From Oscillospiraceae bacterium (lineage in GTDB: Bacteria; Bacillota; Clostridia; Oscillospirales; Ruminococcaceae), in the NCBI GenBank assembly GCA_017451665.1, contig JAFTNX010000077.1:1-10188 (forward strand): 10,188 nucleotides of DNA, in the 5' to 3' direction. Both the position numbers and the translations under genes were made by a program. Of this stretch, positions 5,541-10,188 are shown one piece after another. Within the stretch, counting starts at the first letter, position 1. Each line of letters opens with the position of its first letter. The notes under the pieces are model-generated. The model saw nothing but the letters and a program-made list of their open reading frames with translations, was not told the DNA's origin and made no database searches.

Positions 5541-5591
5541 GGCTTTTTTAAATTTAATGAACAAAAGTGATGAATTTACGCCATTTTTATA

Positions 5592-5613
5592 TGTAAAGTA
5601 AATTTGCTTTACA
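5592..5613. promoter_or_regulatory. 7-bp inverted repeat upstream of the corA promoter
   Basis: TGTAAAG (5592-5598) and CTTTACA (5607-5613) form a perfect inverted repeat with an 8-base spacer, about 50 bases upstream of the corA -35. It could be a repressor or activator site, or just another hairpin behind ftsZ. No known operator consensus can be assigned with confidence. Confidence 0.3.
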
Positions 5614-5627
5614 GCGAAAACGGTTGA

Positions 5628-5648
5628 TTGTTGCCATACAGGCAACAA
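5628..5648. repeat. Perfect 8-bp hairpin next to the ftsZ terminator
   Basis: TTGTTGCC (5628-5635) and GGCAACAA (5641-5648) close the loop ATACA. It lies immediately beyond the ftsZ terminator in minus-strand sense; its outer arm overlaps the terminator's U tract. It is not followed by a U tract on either strand, so it is not itself an intrinsic terminator. Confidence 0.6.
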
Positions 5649-5673
5649 AAAAGAGCAGGATTTTCCTGCTCTT
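5644..5673 (-). terminator. Intrinsic terminator of ftsZ
   Basis: In minus-strand sense AAGAGCAGGA (5673-5664) pairs with TCCTGCTCTT (5660-5651) around a three-base loop and is followed by UUUU and UGUUG (5650-5644), giving six U's in a row when the last two stem bases are counted. It ends the ftsZ transcript about 80 bases after the stop codon. On the plus strand the stem is followed only by AATTCTTTTT, a weaker signal. Confidence 0.88.
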
Positions 5674-5688
5674 AATTCTTTTTAATCA

Positions 5689-5748
5689 GTCGGCAAAGCC
5701 GACACAATAATTGTCAATTGTCAATTGTCAATTAACTAGCGTCACGCT
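5689..5748. repeat. Hairpins and triple AATTGTC heptamer in the ftsZ 3' region
   Basis: This stretch holds a GTCGGC-AAA-GCCGAC hairpin (5689-5703), then three exact head-to-tail copies of AATTGTC (5709-5715, 5716-5722, 5723-5729) plus a partial fourth (AATT, 5730-5733), then a small AGCG-TCA-CGCT palindrome (5738-5748). It is transcribed as the 3' untranslated part of ftsZ. The arrangement resembles dispersed intergenic repeat units, but a second copy is not present in this window. Confidence 0.7.
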
Positions 5749-5750
5749 GA

Positions 5751-6815
5751 TTATGAGTTAAGGATTCCGAAGATGTTGTCGTAGATATCTGTGTTACCAG
5801 GAGCCTTAACGCCTGCATTTGCAAGAGCTTCAGCTTCAACAACAGCAGCATCACCGTTATCAAAATCAACAAAATCAGATGCGATAACTGTAACGAAGAT
5901 TTCGTCGTCGCCGTCTTCAATATAGTCAACACCAGTGATGATGTTTGCGTTAGGGTCAGCCTCATTTGTAAGGAGGTCTGTGAGTTCAGCAAGGTCAACA
6001 GTTGTAACATCGTCTGACATAACAACATTAAGGAGAAGTCTTCTTGCACCCTTGATTGATGTTTCAAGAAGTGGGCTTGTGATAACCTGCTTAGCAGCAT
6101 CCTTAGCCTTTTCCTTACCCTGACCGTGACCCATAGCCATATGAGCATAACCTGCGCACTTCATAATTGATGTAACGTCAGCAAAGTCAACGTTGATAAA
6201 TCCGTCTCTGAGAATGAGGTCAGCAATTGACTTAACACCTGTCTTAAGTACATCGTCAGCCATAGCGTATGCCTGTCTCATTGTAATCTTAGCATCGTTA
6301 TCCATAAGCTTCTGGTTTGGAATAACGATAAGTGAGTCAACATTTTCAAGGAGCTTCTTAATTCCCTTTTCAGCCTGCTCCATCTTTCTCTTTCCTTCAA
6401 AAGCAAATGGCTTTGTAACTACTGCTACTGTGAGCTTTCCAAGCTCCTTAGCAATTTCAGCTACAACCGGTGCAGCACCTGTACCAGTTCCACCGCCCAT
6501 ACCAGCTGTAATAAATACCATATTGCAATCTCTGAGTGCTTCTGCAATATCTTCCTTTGTTTCCTGAGCTGACTGTTCGCCAACTTCAGGGTTTCCTCCT
6601 GCTCCAAGTCCCTGTGTGAGCTTTGGACCAATCTGGATAGTCTGAGTAGCCTGTGAACGATTGAGTGCCTGTACGTCTGTGTTTACAGCGATATAATCGA
6701 TGTTACCCTTAACACCTTCAGCTACGATACAGTTAAGAGCGTTTCCGCCGCCACCGCCGACACCTACTACAATAATCTTTGCACCGTTGTTGTTCATCTG
6801 CACATTCTGAAACAT
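5751..6815 (-). CDS. ftsZ: Cell division protein FtsZ
   Basis: This 354-residue protein starts at ATG 6815 behind a perfect AGGAGG (6830-6825). FtsZ is the tubulin-like GTPase whose filaments build the cytokinetic ring. Visible motifs are VGVGGGGGNALN (17-28), GLGAGGNPEVG (69-79), the tubulin signature GGGTGTG (107-113), VVTKPFAFEGKR (132-143) and the T7 loop NVDFADV (208-214) with the catalytic aspartates. AGYAHMAMGHGQG (221-233) is the usual following helix region. The globular domain ends near residue 316. The tail is very short: about 20 linker residues, then NTDIYDNIFGILNS, which departs from the usual DIPxFLRK-type conserved peptide that binds FtsA, SepF and other partners. It has its own promoter, a leader hairpin and a terminator, and follows ftsQ in the dcw order. 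No ftsA lies between ftsQ and ftsZ. Identity is secure. Confidence 0.98.
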   Translation of the reverse strand: MFQNVQMNNNGAKIIVVGVGGGGGNALNCIVAEGVKGNIDYIAVNTDVQALNRSQATQTIQIGPKLTQGLGAGGNPEVGEQSAQETKEDIAEALRDCNMVFITAGMGGGTGTGAAPVVAEIAKELGKLTVAVVTKPFAFEGKRKMEQAEKGIKKLLENVDSLIVIPNQKLMDNDAKITMRQAYAMADDVLKTGVKSIADLILRDGFINVDFADVTSIMKCAGYAHMAMGHGQGKEKAKDAAKQVITSPLLETSIKGARRLLLNVVMSDDVTTVDLAELTDLLTNEADPNANIITGVDYIEDGDDEIFVTVIASDFVDFDNGDAAVVEAEALANAGVKAPGNTDIYDNIFGILNS

Positions 6816-6843
6816 TTTTTACAGCCTCCTATTTTTTATCTTG

Positions 6844-6886
6844 AGTATCTAATTTTTATCTGAAAATTTGCGCTATTAAAGATACT
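6844..6886 (-). promoter_or_regulatory. Hairpin in the ftsZ 5' leader
   Basis: In minus-strand sense AGTATCT (6886-6880) pairs perfectly with AGATACT (6850-6844). Inside the loop AATTTT and AAAATT (6868-6863 with 6856-6851) form a second stem. It begins essentially at the predicted transcript start and ends 14 bases before the AGGAGG site, so it could protect the 5' end of the mRNA without hiding the ribosome site. Confidence 0.45.
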
Positions 6887-6889
6887 ACT

Positions 6890-6918
6890 ATATTATCATA
6901 TTTCATTCCCTTTTGCAA
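6890..6918 (-). promoter_or_regulatory. Probable promoter of ftsZ
   Basis: On the minus strand, -35 TTGCAA (6918-6913), a 17-base spacer and -10 TAATAT (6895-6890; four of six). An overlapping GATAAT with a 15-base spacer is an alternative. The start would be near 6883. No good terminator separates ftsQ from this point, so read-through from ftsQ is also likely. Confidence 0.55.
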
Positions 6919-7015
6919 GGGGTTTTTAAAAATTTATCGCAGTTTTTTTCACTTTTTACGAAAAAATACCCGATTTTTTAAACAAGGTGACAGGAATTTA
7001 CCTTTACAGACAAAA

Positions 7016-7909
7016 TTATCCTTCGTTTTCAGAATTTTCTGTAAAGCCTTCTACCTTGTCAGGTGTGAATTCAGTCTGCTGGCTCTTATCCTTGGCAATT
7101 GCTGAAATTCCACTTGTTGCAGAGTGATAAATGAGTGTTCCCTCATAATCTGCACCGAAGGTTCTTTCAACAGATTCAATAACTGCCCTGACATATCTAA
7201 GCTTATACGGAATATCCATTGAGCTTCCTATACGGATTTCAATTCTGTCCTTATAAAAAAGTCTGATGTCTGTTCTGTCGGAAAGGTCGATTTTTAAAAT
7301 TCCGTCAAACTTCATTCCCTCGATATTTTCAGTAAGCTCTGTGAGAATTCTCGCTTTGAGGTTATCCTCTGATTCAAGCTTTGCACCAGGCTTTGTATCC
7401 TTGATTTCAAATCCGTCAACAACAAGCAGGTTATCCTGTGGTGAAATTTTATCATTTTCAAGAATTTTACCACTTTCGGAGATAATAAAATATCTTCCGT
7501 CCTGCAAAATATTATATTTAGGAACTGCTTCCTTGATAGTAATTTCAAGCTTTGACGGGAGTTTTCTTCTTACCTTTACCTCGTCAGCATAAACCATCAT
7601 TTTTGAAAGTCTTTCTTCAATCCCCTTGATATCCGTTCTGAAAAGGTTATCGCCTTTACTTACAGTTGAGGCATAAAGAATGCTTTCCTTAGCGTAATAG
7701 GTTGAGCCTGTTACCTTTATTTCGTCAATTCTGAAAAAGACGAAGTTTGACAGAAAATAAGCCGCAAAAACAACTATTACTACCACAACTATATAATAAA
7801 GCGTCATATTACTTTTTCTGCGACGGCGTCTTACAGGTGGTCGTGGTCTTTGCTGACTACTTGTAGTCGGCTCTCTGACTATTCGCCTTGTACCGTTTGG
7901 TTCGTTCAT
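7016..7909 (-). CDS. ftsQ: Cell division protein FtsQ/DivIB
   Basis: This 297-residue protein starts at ATG 7909 behind AAGGAG (7923-7918). It has a basic, proline-rich cytoplasmic head (1-34, with RPRPPVRRRRRK), one membrane helix (about 37-57, TLYYIVVVVIVVFAAYFL) and an extracellular POTRA domain (about 58-128) that starts FFRIDEIKVTGSTYY, includes KGDNLF and ends RRKLPSKLEITIKEAVPKY. The following beta domain runs from about 130 to 263. This is the layout of FtsQ/DivIB, a single-pass divisome protein that joins FtsL and FtsB/DivIC and links to septal peptidoglycan synthesis. The C-terminal 35 residues are polar and probably disordered. It lies between inverted murA and ftsZ, in its expected dcw position, with about 200 bases to ftsZ. 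The name DivIB is used in Bacillus. Confidence 0.92.
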   Translation of the reverse strand: MNEPNGTRRIVREPTTSSQQRPRPPVRRRRRKSNMTLYYIVVVVIVVFAAYFLSNFVFFRIDEIKVTGSTYYAKESILYASTVSKGDNLFRTDIKGIEERLSKMMVYADEVKVRRKLPSKLEITIKEAVPKYNILQDGRYFIISESGKILENDKISPQDNLLVVDGFEIKDTKPGAKLESEDNLKARILTELTENIEGMKFDGILKIDLSDRTDIRLFYKDRIEIRIGSSMDIPYKLRYVRAVIESVERTFGADYEGTLIYHSATSGISAIAKDKSQQTEFTPDKVEGFTENSENEG

Positions 7910-8007
7910 AGTTTTTTCTCCTTGTATTTTACTGAAAAAATCAGATTGTTAGCAATATTTATGATTTTTGCATAAGATGAACTATTGATAAAAAAGGGGG
8001 AAATCCT
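7910..8007. promoter_or_regulatory. Divergent intergenic region between ftsQ and murA
   Basis: These 98 bases must hold the control signals for murA, which is transcribed away from ftsQ. The murA ribosome site AAAAAGGGGG (7991-8000) and the ftsQ site (7923-7918) are clear. Only weak promoter-like hexamers are present on either strand (for example TTAGCA and TAAGAT, 18 bases apart, on the plus strand), so I do not assign exact promoters. Confidence 0.4.
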
Positions 8008-9273
8008 ATGCAAAAGCTGGTCATAAGCGGTGAAAAGAAAATATCTGGTGAAATTTCTGTTCAGGGAGCTAAAAATTCCGCTTTGCCTTTACTTGCAGGA
8101 TGTGTGCTTGCAAGGGGTGAAACTGTTTTACATAACTGTCCCCGACTAAGTGATGTTTTTGCCAGCACAAGAATTTTAACGCATCTTGGTTTCAGGTGTC
8201 GTCGTGAGGGCGACAGCGTAATTATATCTTCCGACACCATTTCACGCTCTGACATTCCCGAAGAGCTAATGCGTGAAATGAGGTCGTCAATTGTATTTTT
8301 AGGTGCAATCATCGGTCGCTGTGGGAAATGCTGTTTATCATTCCCGGGTGGTTGTGAATTAGGGCCACGTCCCATTGACATGCACATAAGTGCTTTGAAG
8401 CAGATGGGTGTAAGCATCTGTGAGGAATACGGAGTTTTATGTTGTGAAGCCCAGAAAGGCATTCACGGGGCAAAGATAACTCTTTCATTCCCGTCGGTAG
8501 GAGCTACCGAAAACATTATGATGGCAGCAGTTCTTGCAAAGGGTGAAACCGTCATAAGAAACGCTGCACGAGAGCCTGAAATCTGTGACCTTGCAGAATT
8601 TTTAAATGCCTGTGGTGGCAGGGTTTATGGTGCAGGAACAAGCACCATAACAATTTCAGGGGTAAATGAGCTGAGAGGTTGCGAGCATCGTGTTATGTCA
8701 GACAGAATTGTGTGTGCCACATATCTTGGCGCAGCTGCCATAACCGGTGGCGAAGTCAATGTCAGGGGTGCAAGACCTGAGGACATTGAAGCTATACTAT
8801 CTGTTTTTGAGGAAATGGGCTGTTGTGTTTATCCATACCGTGACAGCATTTATATGAGCTGCCACAAGCCGTTAAGGTCTGTAAAAACAATACGCACAAT
8901 GCCATATCCCGGTTTTCCCACAGATGCACAGTCGATTATGCTTGCTGTTTTATCAAAAGCAAAAGGCACATCTGTTATGGTTGAAAACATTTTTGAGAGC
9001 AGATACCGACAGGTAGGTGAGCTTGTCCGAATGGGTTGTATGATAAAAACCGAAGGCAAGGTAGCCATAATTGAAGGTGTAAAAAAGCTATACGGCGCAA
9101 GGGTGGTTGCCACCGACCTCAGAGGTGGGGCGGCACTTGTACTTGCAGGGCTTTCTGCTCAGGGTGAAACGGTAATTTCAAACATAAAGCTCATTGACCG
9201 AGGTTATGAGTCAATTGAAAATGCCCTTTCATCAATAGGTGCTGACATCAGGCGAGTTACAGAAGGCTTTTGA
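8008..9273 (+). CDS. murA: UDP-N-acetylglucosamine 1-carboxyvinyltransferase
   Basis: This 421-residue protein (E. coli has 419) starts at ATG 8008 behind AAAAAGGGGG. MurA transfers the enolpyruvyl group of PEP to UDP-GlcNAc, the first committed step of peptidoglycan synthesis, in the cytoplasm. The PEP-binding QGAKNSALP (19-27, with Lys22) is present, as are MRSSIVFLG (91-99), the active-site loop GGCELGPRPIDMH (114-126) with catalytic Cys116, PGFPTDAQ (301-308) with the catalytic Asp306, DLRGGAALVLAG (370-381) and DRGYE (397-401). The cysteine is the residue that fosfomycin alkylates, so the enzyme should be of the sensitive type. It is the only plus-strand gene among minus-strand dcw genes. 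Its last 17 bases overlap the 3' end of murG on the other strand. Many Firmicutes have two murA copies; which paralogue this is cannot be told. Confidence 0.97.
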   Translation: MQKLVISGEKKISGEISVQGAKNSALPLLAGCVLARGETVLHNCPRLSDVFASTRILTHLGFRCRREGDSVIISSDTISRSDIPEELMREMRSSIVFLGAIIGRCGKCCLSFPGGCELGPRPIDMHISALKQMGVSICEEYGVLCCEAQKGIHGAKITLSFPSVGATENIMMAAVLAKGETVIRNAAREPEICDLAEFLNACGGRVYGAGTSTITISGVNELRGCEHRVMSDRIVCATYLGAAAITGGEVNVRGARPEDIEAILSVFEEMGCCVYPYRDSIYMSCHKPLRSVKTIRTMPYPGFPTDAQSIMLAVLSKAKGTSVMVENIFESRYRQVGELVRMGCMIKTEGKVAIIEGVKKLYGARVVATDLRGGAALVLAGLSAQGETVISNIKLIDRGYESIENALSSIGADIRRVTEGF

Positions 9274-10188
9274 TAACTCCGTAAATTCTGTCGTGAGTAT
9301 CAGCGATATGAAGTTTCTTTGCGTTTTGCGAAAACTCTTCCATTTTCTGTGGATTATTTATAAGCTTTTCAACTTCTGAAATAAACTTCTTTTCGTCGAG
9401 ATTTTTTTCTTCGATAACAATTCCTGCACCTGCTTTTTCAAGCACCATACCGTTATGATACTGGTGATTTTCTGCTACCATTGGTGAAGGAATAAGAATT
9501 GAGCCACGTCCTACTGCTTCGATTTCAACGAGGGTAGATGCGCCACAGCGTGAAATTATCAAATCGCAGGCTGACATACAAAGTGGCATATTGATATATG
9601 ATGAAATCTGAAGGCGTGGGTTATCCTTAACCTTTACGCCGTCATTTTTCAGCTTTTCGATATAGTTTTCATAGTCCTTATATGTACCGTATGAATGGAT
9701 ATGATAAACGTCGATATTATTTTCCTGATACCATTTAAGAAGTTTTGCAACGTTATTGTTGATTGTTCTTGCGCCAAGGCTTCCGCCTGCTGAAAGAATA
9801 ACTGTTGCGTTTTCAGGAATACCAAGCTGTTTTCTTGCTTCGCTTTTTGAAACTGTGGCAAAAGCCTTTCTTACAGGAAGTCCTGTAACAGTAGTCTTAT
9901 CCTTTACGCTTTCGTCAAGGTTTTTTGTTTCCCTGACTGTAAGCATAATCTTGTCAACGTCCTTTGAAAGAAGCTTTGTTGTAACTCCTGCAAAAGCATT
10001 AGCCTCGTGAATGGCTGTTTTAATTCCCATTTTAGCAGCCTTTCTCACGACAGGGCCGCTGACGTATCCTCCTGTACCTATTACAAGGTCAGGTGAAAAA
10101 TCCTTGATAATCTTTTTTGCTCTGCTTCCTGACATAGCAAGGTAGCCCACAGCCTGAAAATTTCTCACGATATTTTCAAGATTTATCT
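9257..10188 (-). CDS. murG: Lipid II synthase MurG (5' end outside window)
   Basis: The frame is open to the right edge of the window and ends at TAA 9259-9257, showing about 310 residues; roughly 50 N-terminal residues are missing. GTG 10168-10166 is internal, since coding sequence (INLENI) continues upstream of it. MurG adds GlcNAc from UDP-GlcNAc to lipid I at the inner membrane face, giving lipid II. Visible landmarks are PDLVIGTGGYVSGP, HEANAFAGVTTKLLS (HEQN-type loop), TGLPVR, the second glycine loop SAGGSLGARTINN, CDLIISRCGASTLVEI and ILIPSPMVAENHQYHN, which together make the GT-B fold active site and UDP-GlcNAc pocket. GGSLGA replaces the more common GGSQGA, and HEANA replaces HEQNA; both are mild variants. 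It converges on murA with a 17-bp overlap and no room for a terminator. Confidence 0.96.
   Translation of the reverse strand, partial: INLENIVRNFQAVGYLAMSGSRAKKIIKDFSPDLVIGTGGYVSGPVVRKAAKMGIKTAIHEANAFAGVTTKLLSKDVDKIMLTVRETKNLDESVKDKTTVTGLPVRKAFATVSKSEARKQLGIPENATVILSAGGSLGARTINNNVAKLLKWYQENNIDVYHIHSYGTYKDYENYIEKLKNDGVKVKDNPRLQISSYINMPLCMSACDLIISRCGASTLVEIEAVGRGSILIPSPMVAENHQYHNGMVLEKAGAGIVIEEKNLDEKKFISEVEKLINNPQKMEEFSQNAKKLHIADTHDRIYGVIKSLL

Noticed and set aside
5709..5733. Minus-strand TTGACA-like hexamers created by the heptamer repeat, as possible promoters
   Set aside because: No acceptable -10 hexamer lies 16-18 bases downstream of any copy, and the region is followed by hairpins and a terminator, not a gene.
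6907..6926. Plus-strand terminator-like CCCTT-TTGC-AAGGG stem followed by TTTTT, overlapping the ftsZ -35
   Set aside because: The stem is only 5 bp, no plus-strand gene lies upstream, and the bases are explained by the promoter of ftsZ.
7919..7950. TTGCTA and TAAAAT on the minus strand as an ftsQ promoter
   Set aside because: The resulting transcript would start inside the ftsQ ribosome site, leaving no usable leader.
8061..8462. Minus-strand open frame inside murA
   Set aside because: It is the antisense of a highly conserved murA region and shows no recognisable protein features.

Overview
The window looks like a chromosomal segment of a low-to-moderate GC Gram-positive anaerobe of the class Clostridia, most likely Ruminococcaceae/Oscillospiraceae. 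This is inferred from a DivIVA-type protein, a SigH-like sigma factor, a CxxC-x17-CxxC zinc-ribbon protein, a two-subunit type Fe-S hydro-lyase beta chain, FtsQ/DivIB with a POTRA domain, AGGAGG-type ribosome sites and A/T-rich intergenic DNA. The species is not determined. I saw no mobile element, CRISPR array or rRNA gene.

Layout. Bases 1-1122 (plus strand) hold the 3' end of cysS and, 12 bases later, a membrane-anchored cyclophilin-like protein. A strong bidirectional terminator follows. From about 1169 to 7909 every gene is on the minus strand. In transcription order, right to left, these are ftsQ/divIB, ftsZ, a CorA-type metal transporter, a DivIVA-like coiled-coil protein, a fumarate hydratase-type beta subunit, a SigH-like sigma factor and a small zinc-ribbon protein. 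murA (8008-9273) is on the plus strand. murG (9257 to the right edge) is on the minus strand, and its 3' end overlaps that of murA by 17 bp. murG, murA, ftsQ and ftsZ form part of a division and cell wall (dcw) cluster in which murA is flipped relative to its neighbours.

How the genes work together. MurA makes the first committed peptidoglycan precursor step and MurG makes lipid II. FtsQ and FtsZ belong to the divisome, and the DivIVA-like protein probably acts at the septum or poles. SigH, the transporter, the hydro-lyase subunit and the zinc-ribbon protein appear to be separately regulated. Four good sigma-A-type promoters can be read on the minus strand, upstream of sigH, the divIVA-like gene, corA and ftsZ. 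Three of them share the -35 hexamer TTGCAA with a 17-base spacer.

Most interesting parts. (1) The ~140-nt leader of corA has mutually exclusive pairings and an 11-codon upstream ORF containing Asp-Pro, which suggests attenuation-type metal control. (2) The gap between sigH and the zinc-ribbon gene holds a tRNA-like fold whose D-loop and T-loop are complementary over five bases, with the usual G19-C56 pair apparently swapped to C19-G56, while the acceptor and anticodon arms are degenerate. (3) The DivIVA-like protein has eight consecutive 11-residue repeats. (4) A dense cluster of hairpins and a triple AATTGTC heptamer lies behind ftsZ. None of these could be tested by search or folding here.
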